This document shows, one piece after another, positions 25,963 to 33,152 of a stretch of 64,000 nucleotides of DNA (its first letter is position 1; each line of letters begins with the position of its first letter). Source of the stretch: Lewinellaceae bacterium (GTDB taxonomy: Bacteria > Bacteroidota > Bacteroidia > Chitinophagales > Saprospiraceae); the NCBI GenBank assembly GCA_020636135.1, contig JACJYK010000001.1, forward strand, positions 544,501-608,500, written 5' to 3'. Both the position numbers and the translations under genes were made by a program. The notes below the pieces were generated by a model, which worked only from the letters and a program-made list of their open reading frames with translations, had not been told where the DNA came from and ran no database searches.

Positions 25963-27621
25963 ATGAAGTGGCCACAGGAATTTACGCCCAAAATTGCTAT
26001 CCTCAAATCGGAAGGTTATAGTCGCAGTCAGTTTACCCAGGACGTCCTTTCGGGGTTGATCGTTGGTGTGGTGGCGTTGCCACTGGCCATCGCCTTTGCG
26101 ATTGCGTCTGGTGTGTCTCCGGAAAAAGGCCTGATTACCGCCGTAGTCGCCGGATTTTTGATCTCCCTGCTGGGTGGAAGCCGGGTGCAGATCGGGGGGC
26201 CAACCGGAGCATTCATCGTCATTGTATATGGCATCGTGGGCGAATATGGCTTGAGTGGCTTGATCACCGCGACCTTGATGGCCGGGTTCATTTTGATTGG
26301 TATGGGACTGATCCGCCTGGGACAATTGCTTAAGTATTTTCCATACCCGTTGATTGTTGGCTTTACTTCCGGTATAGCCCTGATCATTTTCAGCTCTCAG
26401 GTTAATGACGCACTGGGTCTGCAGCTGACCGGCGTGCCTGCGGATTTTATCGGGAAATGGCAGATGTATTTCCAGCACTTCACCCACCTCAACGGGTATG
26501 CGTTGGCGATCACCTTAGTAACCGTATTGATCTCCTATAATTTCGGAAAGATCAGCAAACGGATTCCCGGGTCCCTGGTAGCCATCATATTGATGACCGT
26601 AATTACCGCCTTTTGGAAACTGCCCGTAGAGACTTTGGCTGACCGGTTTGGGACTATTCCCAACGGTATCGGGATGCCTCAGTGGCCGGTGTTAAACTGG
26701 GATGTGATCAGGCATCTGATCCAACCCGCTTTCGCCATTGCTTTGCTGGGTGCGATCGAATCCTTGTTATCGGCTGTCGTTGCGGACGGGATGATAGGCG
26801 CCCGCCATCGTTCCAATATGGAGCTGGTGGCGCAGGGTGTCGCTAACATCGGTTCAGCCCTGTTTGGAGGCATTCCGGCTACCGGTGCGATAGCCCGGAC
26901 AGTGACCAACATCAAGAATGGAGGAAGGACCCCTGTCGCCGGTATAATCCATGCGGTGGTACTCTTCCTGATCATGTTGTTCCTGGGGCCTCTGGCCAAG
27001 CAGATCCCATTTGCATGTCTTGCCGGAGTATTGATCGTCATCGCCTACCACATGGGTGAGTGGCGCCAGTTTTTCAGCCTGTTGCGATCGCACCGGATGG
27101 ACGTGGTCGTTTTATTGACAACCTTTCTATTGACGGTATTCTTTGATCTGATCATAGCGATTGAGATAGGGATGGTATTGTCCAGCTTCCTGTTTATGAA
27201 GCGCATGGCGGATGCCACCAGGATGTCGGTGGTTACGGATGAAGGAGGGGAGACGTTGTTTGACAAGGAATTGCCGGATCTGCCCCGTGGAGTGCTGTTG
27301 TATGAGATTGATGGTCCATTGTTTTTTGGGGCTGCTCAACAGTTCCAGGATACCCTGCAGAATGTTTCCGAGAAGCCGCAGACCATCATCTTCCGGATGC
27401 GAAAAGTACCCTATATGGATGCGACAGGCGTATACCGGCTTCGGCAGCTGATCGAATATTTTCAGAAACGGAAAGTTCAGGTACTTCTTTCCGGTGTCAA
27501 CCCTGCAGTGCTGGAAACGATGGAGAAAGCGGATATTTTTGATGCATTAAGCAAAGATCATGTATTCCCGAACATCTATGCGGCTCTGGACTACATCAAA
27601 TTGCATGGAATACATTCCTGA
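25963..27621 (+). CDS. SulP family inorganic anion transporter with STAS domain
   Basis: A 552-residue membrane transporter. The SulP signature begins QDVLSGLIVGVVALPLAIAF near residue 27, and about a dozen helices follow (GPTGAFIVIVYGIVG, AIARTVTNIKNGGRTP). The C-terminal STAS domain covers about residues 440-552 (GVLLYEIDGPLFFGAAQQF, TIIFRMRKVPYMDATGVYRL). The family carries sulfate, bicarbonate or other anions by symport or exchange. No carbonic anhydrase or sulfate-assimilation gene is nearby to fix the substrate. It converges with the flavin monooxygenase gene, with only 11 bases between the two. Confidence 0.95.
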   Translation: MKWPQEFTPKIAILKSEGYSRSQFTQDVLSGLIVGVVALPLAIAFAIASGVSPEKGLITAVVAGFLISLLGGSRVQIGGPTGAFIVIVYGIVGEYGLSGLITATLMAGFILIGMGLIRLGQLLKYFPYPLIVGFTSGIALIIFSSQVNDALGLQLTGVPADFIGKWQMYFQHFTHLNGYALAITLVTVLISYNFGKISKRIPGSLVAIILMTVITAFWKLPVETLADRFGTIPNGIGMPQWPVLNWDVIRHLIQPAFAIALLGAIESLLSAVVADGMIGARHRSNMELVAQGVANIGSALFGGIPATGAIARTVTNIKNGGRTPVAGIIHAVVLFLIMLFLGPLAKQIPFACLAGVLIVIAYHMGEWRQFFSLLRSHRMDVVVLLTTFLLTVFFDLIIAIEIGMVLSSFLFMKRMADATRMSVVTDEGGETLFDKELPDLPRGVLLYEIDGPLFFGAAQQFQDTLQNVSEKPQTIIFRMRKVPYMDATGVYRLRQLIEYFQKRKVQVLLSGVNPAVLETMEKADIFDALSKDHVFPNIYAALDYIKLHGIHS

Positions 27622-27632
27622 TTTTCAGTATT

Positions 27633-28964
27633 CTAAGACTCAGCATTCAGGCGCCGGAACGCTTTCTCCAACACTTTTGCATACAAGTGACTTTGGGTAT
27701 AATAAGCATGCCTGGCTGTAGCCAGATGCTTGATGCCACCTGACAGATCCGGACGATCATTTTTACATTGGTTACGAAACTTCTGCCAGCGATCCGGATC
27801 ATGGGTGCGTTGTGTAAGATAAGCTCCGATGAGCTCGGCCTGAAGACTTATCAAAGGAAACGCGGCTCCGTCGGCTTCAACGAATCCGGCAAAGATCAAA
27901 TTTTCGTATTGCCGGGAGAAGATGTTGAGGTACAGGTCGGGATGGTCAGGATCCCAGGGAAATATTTCCTGGCGAAGGAATGGAAATACCTGCTCATAAC
28001 CTGTTGCATAGATGATCAGGTCTGGTTCAATTGTTTCACCGTTCACAAAATGCACCCGGGATCCACCAAGAGCCCTGATGTCCGGCAGATATTGAAGATC
28101 GCCATGGGACAGATAGTGGAGGATCCGCGTATTCATGATCGGATGACTGGCAAACAGGGGGTGATCCGGTTTCGGCAACCCATATCGCCGCAGATCACCG
28201 ATCAGGATTTTATTCAGCAGGAAACTGAACACAGGCCTTTCCAGCCACAGGGGAAGATGTGGTCCCTGATTGGCAAACACATCGGAAGGCATCCCGAAGA
28301 CGTGTTTTGGGATGAAATGATAACCCCGGCGCATGGAGATCCAGGACTGGCTGGCAGCCACAGCTGCATCACAGGCAATATCACAGGCTGAATTGCCACC
28401 ACCCACCACCAGTACCCGTTTTCCGGACAGTTGGTCAGGGTTTTGATAATCTTTCGAATGAATAACGGTTCCGGTAAAAGTTCCGGGATAATCCGGCCAA
28501 TTGGGGTACCAGTTGCGGCCATTGGCTACAATCACACCCCGGTATTGCCGATGTTCTCCGTTAGCAAATGCGACATTCCAGCCACCATCCGGTTCTGGTG
28601 CCAGATCGGTTACTTCTGTATTGAACCGGATGGAATGCTCCAGCCCGTGTGCAGAGCTGAATAGGCGGATGTATGCCAGGATCTGCTGGTGAGAAGGATA
28701 ATCGGGGTAATCACCGGGCATTGGAAAATCCCTGAAAGTGGACATGGTTTTGGAAGAAATGAAGTGGGTGGTCGAATAAATGGGTGTGTCCTGTCGTGTA
28801 CGGTCCCAGATGCCTCCGGTATGGCTGGCTTTTTCGACCAGGTCAAAGGAGATATTTCGCTTTTTTAATACCTGCGCACTGGCTAATCCGGAAGGGCCCG
28901 CTCCAATGATCAGCCAGGTTGATTGATTACCTGTCATACGATTAAGGTATTCATTTGGCTGCAA
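27633..28964 (-). CDS. flavin-containing monooxygenase-like NAD(P)/FAD oxidoreductase
   Basis: A 443-residue two-dinucleotide-fold flavoenzyme. FAD-binding GAGPSG is at residues 21-26, a second NADPH-binding GGGNSA lies near residue 190 (VLVVGGGNSACDIACDAA), and the family's ATGYEQVFPFL is present in the second half. Members oxygenate nitrogen or sulfur atoms or perform Baeyer-Villiger reactions; this one's substrate is unknown. Met10 (28937) is an alternative start and lies closer to the FAD motif, as in most relatives. It stands alone. Confidence 0.9.
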   Translation of the reverse strand: MQPNEYLNRMTGNQSTWLIIGAGPSGLASAQVLKKRNISFDLVEKASHTGGIWDRTRQDTPIYSTTHFISSKTMSTFRDFPMPGDYPDYPSHQQILAYIRLFSSAHGLEHSIRFNTEVTDLAPEPDGGWNVAFANGEHRQYRGVIVANGRNWYPNWPDYPGTFTGTVIHSKDYQNPDQLSGKRVLVVGGGNSACDIACDAAVAASQSWISMRRGYHFIPKHVFGMPSDVFANQGPHLPLWLERPVFSFLLNKILIGDLRRYGLPKPDHPLFASHPIMNTRILHYLSHGDLQYLPDIRALGGSRVHFVNGETIEPDLIIYATGYEQVFPFLRQEIFPWDPDHPDLYLNIFSRQYENLIFAGFVEADGAAFPLISLQAELIGAYLTQRTHDPDRWQKFRNQCKNDRPDLSGGIKHLATARHAYYTQSHLYAKVLEKAFRRLNAES

Positions 28965-28988
28965 TTTCCGTGAGAAATATGGAGTAGC

Positions 28989-29031
28989 TGAAAAAATTAA
29001 AGCCGTTGAATCTGGATCGATTCAACGGCTT
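28989..29031 (-). terminator. intrinsic terminator after the PspC gene
   Basis: A perfect 13-base stem (aagccgttgaatc / gattcaacggctt, 29000-29031) with a six-base loop. Read on the minus strand it is followed by taattttttc, so it ends transcription of the PadR-PspC unit before the monooxygenase gene. Confidence 0.85.
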
Positions 29032-29113
29032 GTTCACGAACAGTAACCAATTCAATAGGCACAAAGTGTTTAGCGGGAAAGCTATAAGTCAGTCTGGGTT
29101 TAGTAAGCATAAT

Positions 29114-30055
29114 TTATTGGGGCGCTTCCGCCTCTTTAGGACACGTCACGCAGATGAACCCGTCCGAAGTCATCTGATAAATGGATCCGGCATCCGGATG
29201 CTGGTACTTGCCTTCTTTGCCGGGTAGCCAGATCCGCCAGGTATTGTTATCAAATGTTATAAATTTTCCGAGAGGTACATTAACCTGCAGATTGATCTTC
29301 TGGTCCCTCCATTTATTGCCGGCGGGAATGGAGAAGATGGATTGATAGGCGAATTTATTGCCACTGATCTGAGATACATACTGTACATGATCCAGGAATG
29401 ATTTTGCTTCTTCCTGCGTTTTGCCCCGGCCTTCCCTGCTCTCGACTATTTCGAAGTTTTCATTGTCTGAGGAGGTGAAGTTAAGGTAAACATCATCGCT
29501 GATCAGATAGTCATCACCCAGTTTCAGATCACCGAAATTGATCAGTGATTCCTGCATCGGGTTGTATAAATGCTCGATGTGCAGGGTGTCAACATTCAGA
29601 GATGCCTTGACGTCGGACTCCAGGGTTTTACTGTTGAAATGGCTCAGCATCAGGCTGCCCAGTGCAAATAAACTGGCGACATTAAGGGAGAAGAAGATCC
29701 ACATTCCAGTGCGGATGCGGGGATTCAGACGGTGCCGGTTGATCAACCGTACAAAAAACAAGATCATGAATCCCAGTGGGATCGCGAAGATGAAGTAGAT
29801 ATTCATTAACATCAAAGAACTGAGTCCGGAATTACCCGGAAAGAAATAACCTGCAAATGGCAGGGAATAGAAGAAGCCAAACAACATGGCTATCCACGAA
29901 ATGGCAAGGAAAATGATGAGGACTACCGCAATAATGGTGATGATGGGCCGGGCTATTTTACCGATGACTTCGATAACCCAGCTTACCGTCCTGCCTAGTA
30001 CATAAAACCCTTTCTTAATGGTACCGGCGATTCCGTCCTCGTTCGCGCCTGGATT
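29114..30055 (-). CDS. C-terminal part of a frameshifted PspC-domain protein
   Basis: The coding part of the frame is about 313 residues. From NPGANEDGIAGTIKKGFYVLG it runs through four hydrophobic segments (PIITIIAVVLIIFLAISW, LMNIYFIFAIPLGFMILFFV, WIFFSLNVASLFALGSLML among them) to a soluble region rich in beta strands (DTLHIEHLYNPMQ, DDYLISDDVYLNFTS, NKWRDQKINLQVNVPLG) and ends CPKEAEAPQ. It continues the PspC protein of 29995-30690: joining at the A10 run (30054-30063) by one extra A gives a 525-residue protein of the size usual for Bacteroidota PspC proteins. The frame is open further upstream to 30325, but that stretch is antisense-like noise inside the PspC domain and is not counted. 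Confidence 0.7.
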   Translation of the reverse strand, partial: NPGANEDGIAGTIKKGFYVLGRTVSWVIEVIGKIARPIITIIAVVLIIFLAISWIAMLFGFFYSLPFAGYFFPGNSGLSSLMLMNIYFIFAIPLGFMILFFVRLINRHRLNPRIRTGMWIFFSLNVASLFALGSLMLSHFNSKTLESDVKASLNVDTLHIEHLYNPMQESLINFGDLKLGDDYLISDDVYLNFTSSDNENFEIVESREGRGKTQEEAKSFLDHVQYVSQISGNKFAYQSIFSIPAGNKWRDQKINLQVNVPLGKFITFDNNTWRIWLPGKEGKYQHPDAGSIYQMTSDGFICVTCPKEAEAPQ

Positions 30056-30690
30056 TTTTTTTTGCTGGTAAATTGATGACCAATTTCTACCAGCGTATCG
30101 GAAAGGGAGTTGAGTTCTTCTTCCACCGTCTTGGCTATATTGGATACGTTGATGGGCTCTCCCCGCATAGCCAGCCGGTCTGCTGCAGTTTTGGCTTCCG
30201 GCATAATAGCCCATAGGATGAGGTACAGGGGTAATCCCAGTCCACCGGAAATGAAGGCCAGTGCAAAAGCGATCCGGATCCAGATCGCGTCCTGAATTCC
30301 GAAATAAGCTGCCAATCCGGAACACACTCCCTTGATCACTTTATCTTCCGTGTTGCGGAACAACCGTCTGCCGGTACGGTAGGTGTTTTCTGCCTGCTGG
30401 CTTTCTGCGGAATTTCCGAAGGCATCTTCGTCACCACTAAAGTCTTCCGGGCTACCCAGGATCTTAATCGACTCCTTGATATCCGGCAACGTCACGATCT
30501 GACGGGCTACCAGGCGTTCCTGGAGCAATTCAGCCATCCTGTTTTCGATATCTGCGATGATCTCCTCACAACCTTCCGAGTGCTGGAAATGCCGGTTCAG
30601 AGCCGCCAGATAAGTGCGCAGGTGATCGTAAGCATCTTCGTCGATAACGAAGGGATAACCGCCAAGGTTAATGTTATAGACTTTGTTCAT
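29995..30690 (-). CDS. PspC domain protein, N-terminal part (frame ends after an A10 run)
   Basis: A 231-residue reading frame. Residues 1-100 form an N-terminal helical region common to Bacteroidota PspC proteins (NKVYNINLGGYPFVIDEDAY, CEEIIADIENRMAELLQERL). A PspC domain follows at about 105-170 (RLFRNTEDKVIKGVCSGLAA, IWIRIAFALAFISGGLGLP), with two membrane helices. PspC proteins sense envelope stress. The in-frame reading ends RTESPVPLRKGFMY after a run of ten A (minus strand), whereas the -1 frame continues as a sensible protein, so this is probably the front half of one gene. Its start overlaps the PadR gene by four bases, so it is coupled to that regulator. Confidence 0.8.
   Translation of the reverse strand: MNKVYNINLGGYPFVIDEDAYDHLRTYLAALNRHFQHSEGCEEIIADIENRMAELLQERLVARQIVTLPDIKESIKILGSPEDFSGDEDAFGNSAESQQAENTYRTGRRLFRNTEDKVIKGVCSGLAAYFGIQDAIWIRIAFALAFISGGLGLPLYLILWAIMPEAKTAADRLAMRGEPINVSNIAKTVEEELNSLSDTLVEIGHQFTSKKKIQARTRTESPVPLRKGFMY
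30054..30063 (-). other. A10 homopolymer at the PspC frameshift
   Basis: Ten consecutive A on the minus strand follow TSK codons in the PspC gene. Reading AGC AAA AAA AAA with one more A would continue into AAT CCA GGC in the downstream frame. Homopolymers of this length permit ribosomal or polymerase slippage, are hot spots for phase variation, and are also a common sequencing error. Confidence 0.8.
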
Positions 30691-31028
30691 GATGTGTGGT
30701 TGTTTTCTATTGAATGATTAACTGCTTGTACAAGATGATTCCAGGAGGTCCTGAGGTCCTCCAGTACTTCGGTGCCATCACCTGTGATGGAGAAGTATTT
30801 TCGCGGTGGGCCGCTGTTGGATTCTTTCCAGCTATAGGTAAGCAAACCGGCATTTTTCAACCGGGTCAGCAAGGGGTATAAGGTTCCTTCCACTACGATC
30901 AGCTCCGCATCTTTCATGCGTGAGATGATATCTGACGGATAGACCTCCCCTTCATTCTTAATGATCGAAAGGATGCACAGTTCCAGTACGCCTTTCTTCA
31001 TTTGTGCTTTGGTGTTATCCAGTTTCAT
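30687..31028 (-). CDS. PadR family transcriptional regulator
   Basis: A 113-residue winged-helix repressor. The PadR pattern is complete: KKGVLELCILSIIKNEGEVY (recognition of helix 1 region), PSDIISRMKDAELIVVEGTLYPLLTRLKNAGLL split across the winged helix, and WKESNSGPPRKYFSITGDG. Members bind as dimers to palindromes upstream of their own operon and release in response to a ligand or stress. Here the gene is first in an operon with the PspC gene, whose ATG overlaps its stop. A 9-base inverted repeat over the promoter (31049-31077) is the likely autoregulatory operator. The start at 31028 leaves only four bases after the -7 box, so the mRNA could be leaderless. Confidence 0.93.
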   Translation of the reverse strand: MKLDNTKAQMKKGVLELCILSIIKNEGEVYPSDIISRMKDAELIVVEGTLYPLLTRLKNAGLLTYSWKESNSGPPRKYFSITGDGTEVLEDLRTSWNHLVQAVNHSIENNHTS

Positions 31029-31032
31029 GCTC

Positions 31033-31077
31033 CAAACATAATACGAAATCAGGTACTATGCAAAACAAAGTACCTGA
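31033..31077 (-). promoter_or_regulatory. consensus promoter overlapped by a palindromic operator (PadR-PspC operon)
   Basis: On the minus strand a TTTG (-33; plus-strand 31061-31064) is followed by a 20-base spacer and TATGTTTG (-7; plus-strand 31033-31040), an ideal Bacteroidota promoter. A perfect 9-base inverted repeat, tcaggtact (31049-31057) and agtacctga (31069-31077), with an 11-base spacer, brackets the -33 element. A second cctagtacta lies just beyond, at 31083-31092. This is the layout expected for autorepression by the PadR protein. Confidence 0.72.
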
Positions 31078-31298
31078 ATTTTACCTAGTACTATATTAAT
31101 AGCTTGATTTTATCGACGAACGTACATTGCAGCATCCCGGAATCTACGCCGGACATTGTTGGAAGGTTCGTGGAATTATTGCCGCATTATTTTTGAGATT
31201 TCCTGGATAAATGGCTTTATATAAGCATGATACACATAGGTGATAATTTACAGGTGTTAGCAACCCAGCCCCTGGTTCCACTTTTGGAATGGGGATCA

Positions 31299-31334
31299 TA
31301 AAAAAGCACCAGACTGCATGAGCCGACTGGTGCT
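31299..31334 (-). terminator. intrinsic terminator after the head-GIN lipoprotein gene
   Basis: An eight-base stem agcaccag / ctggtgct (31305-31334) with a 14-base loop, followed on the minus strand by a run of T (gcttttttat). It ends the gene at 31362 and insulates the PadR promoter. Confidence 0.8.
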
Positions 31335-31361
31335 GGAGGGGGTGTTCTTCAATCGGTCAGA

Positions 31362-32060
31362 TCAGTTCATGTCATACAGGTCACCGGTTCCGGTGATGTC
31401 GTAATAGACGTAGGGGAATCCCTGATAATAAATGTTGCCGCTGCCACGGATCACTGCATCAAGTTGATGGTAGGCATAGATCTCGGCATTTCCGGATCCA
31501 TGGATACCTACCGTACTTTGATCTGTACTTAACAGGTAACCATGGTAATTTCCGGAACCATAAAGGACAGCTCTTTGCCGGTCAGCATAACCTTCCAGGT
31601 AGACATCGCCGCTAGCATCAATTTCCAGCCGGAGCTCTCTTATGTCCAGCCCAAGATCGATATCCCCGCTACCCTGTACATCCACACGCAGGATATTCCT
31701 TCCCTTGATGGTGTTTTCACTGATGATGTCACCGCTGCTGGCGACACCCAAATATTCAACTGCCGGCAGGGTTACGTAGATCCGTGTACGGCCTCCGCCA
31801 CCCCAGCCATGCTGATCGATGATCAGATCGCCTCCCTGCAGGTAAAAATTGTAATGGCCGACGGATTCTTCCGGTCCTTCTATGACCACCTCAAAATAGT
31901 CAGCCTGCGTCAGATAGACGTCGGCTGAGCCCTGTAATTTAACCCCGGTAAAACCGCTCACCGGAATTGTGGAAGTGATCACCGGCCCAAAATCACGTTC
32001 GCACCGGCTGAAAGCCACCAGGGTAGTTATTGCCAGTATCCATGTCCATGTCCTTTTCAT
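31362..32060 (-). CDS. head-GIN domain lipoprotein (DUF2807)
   Basis: A 232-residue lipoprotein: MKRTWTWILAITTLVAFSRC with lipidated Cys20. The mature part is a DUF2807 domain with the regular strands LQGSADVYL, VASSGDIIS, VQGSGDIDL, IDASGDVYL, LYGSGNYHG, IHGSGNAEI, IRGSGNIYY and ITGTGDLYD. It differs from the 22165 protein by its lipid anchor and by an acidic, tyrosine-rich composition. In many Bacteroidota head-GIN genes lie beside PadR and PspC genes, as here, which suggests a common envelope-stress role; the molecular function is unknown. It has its own terminator, so it is not in the same transcript as PadR-PspC. Confidence 0.88.
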   Translation of the reverse strand: MKRTWTWILAITTLVAFSRCERDFGPVITSTIPVSGFTGVKLQGSADVYLTQADYFEVVIEGPEESVGHYNFYLQGGDLIIDQHGWGGGGRTRIYVTLPAVEYLGVASSGDIISENTIKGRNILRVDVQGSGDIDLGLDIRELRLEIDASGDVYLEGYADRQRAVLYGSGNYHGYLLSTDQSTVGIHGSGNAEIYAYHQLDAVIRGSGNIYYQGFPYVYYDITGTGDLYDMN

Positions 32061-32185
32061 AATACGGAGGTTTAGTTTCTAATGAATAGACGTACAGATG
32101 GCTGTTAAGGGTTACTTACCGTGGATGTTATCGTCGTGTTAATTAACCGGTGAGGGGATGACCTGAGCGATTCAGTTAGTATCTT

Positions 32186-32233
32186 TTAGCGGGTACTTTG
32201 AAGCATGTCTTAGCGGGTACTTTGAAGCATGTC
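32186..32233. repeat. 24-base perfect tandem duplication
   Basis: Two adjacent exact copies (32186-32209 and 32210-32233) of a 24-base unit whose core is gcgggtactttgaagc. Each copy contains tactttg, one base short of the -7 consensus. It lies in a 465-base gene-free region (32061-32525), which otherwise holds only A/T-rich sequence and no ORF I can support. Its role is unknown; tandem promoters or a repeated binding site are possible. Confidence 0.8.
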
Positions 32234-32525
32234 GGGATCATGTGACGTGGATGACAGTTCACCCGGATAGCAGTTGGAATGCCGGACTTTTTTCTAATAA
32301 AATGTCATTCAATTACTTATATCCATCAATTTTCATGAACTAAATCCGGATTGCAGCCGTTACCAATTATGTATGCTTATTTGCAGCACGATATTTTAAG
32401 GATTTTGTCGCAGGATTTCTCCTAATTTTTTCCTTAGCAATCGCAACGATTAATTATCAAAGCTGGCTGCAGGCGGATAGCATACCCATCAAAATATATT
32501 GTTTTTACACTTTCAATTGTTCCTT

Positions 32526-32879
32526 ATGGAAAATGACAATTATTTGCAGAAAGCAGTCTCCTGGGCAGAACGCAAAGGATTTACCAAAATAAGATCCATT
32601 CTGGATGACTATGAAAGCCCCAAATCATTTACCCGTTCAGGAGGCGAAGATGTGGTTCAGCCGGATGTTACAGGTGTGCAGATGGGAACAAAACACTACA
32701 TCGAACTGGGTTTAAAAACCGATAAGCCGAATAAATTAATATCCAAGTGGAAGCTGCTGGAGCTGCTGTGTCAGCGCAACGAGGGAAAGTTTTATGTGCT
32801 GATACCGTATGGCCATAAGGCCTTCGTAGATCGTATCCTCAGGGATAATAACATCCACGCCGTAACGGTTTCCATTTGA
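32526..32879 (+). CDS. hypothetical protein (117 aa), possibly nuclease-like fold
   Basis: A 117-residue soluble protein, start taken at Met10 of the open frame (MENDNYLQKAVSWAERKGF) because the upstream nine codons are low-complexity. The middle reads VVQPDVTGVQMGTKHYIELG followed by LKTDKPNKLISKWKLLELL and FYVLIPYGHKAFVDRIL. The order of an acidic residue, a beta strand with E and K, and a following helix recalls PD-(D/E)XK folds, but the spacing (E-L-G-L-K) is not canonical, so a nuclease function is only a guess. The next small gene is 37 bases downstream on the same strand. Confidence 0.7.
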   Translation: MENDNYLQKAVSWAERKGFTKIRSILDDYESPKSFTRSGGEDVVQPDVTGVQMGTKHYIELGLKTDKPNKLISKWKLLELLCQRNEGKFYVLIPYGHKAFVDRILRDNNIHAVTVSI

Positions 32880-32916
32880 GCCATTTTATCAGATTCTTTA
32901 AAACAGCTAATAATAA

Positions 32917-33132
32917 ATGAAGAAGTTCAAGTATCGATTGGGCGAAGGTAAGTACTACTTTAACATTGTTTCCGGGATGCAAACGATCCTGGTGTCCCGC
33001 AGAGAGAAGACAGCTGCTATCGGAGCATTTCAAAAATACCTCTCCGTAGGTAAGACGTGTGAATGGTTGGGTAAATGGAATGGTAAGGATTTCATTGACA
33101 CCAGTCTTCCTGTTTCAGCTGCTAAATCCTGA
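32917..33132 (+). CDS. small basic hypothetical protein (71 aa)
   Basis: Starts MKKFKYRLGEGKYYFNIVSG and ends SLPVSAAKS. It is basic, has no signal peptide or membrane segment, and shows two beta-like strands followed by a helix (EKTAAIGAFQKYL). No family is recognised. Its position 37 bases after the 117-residue gene on the same strand suggests co-transcription. It may instead be a non-coding frame; the amino-acid pattern is ordinary for a real protein, but the evidence is limited. Confidence 0.5.
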   Translation: MKKFKYRLGEGKYYFNIVSGMQTILVSRREKTAAIGAFQKYLSVGKTCEWLGKWNGKDFIDTSLPVSAAKS

Positions 33133-33152
33133 AGCTGCTGCGCTAAACCTGC

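Noticed and set aside
30056..30325. The upstream extension of the PspC C-terminal frame.
   Set aside because: This part overlaps the true PspC domain frame and its translation is unlike any membrane or PspC segment.
32526..32879. A PD-(D/E)XK nuclease assignment.
   Set aside because: The spacing of the acidic and lysine residues does not match the motif, so it is only noted as a possibility.
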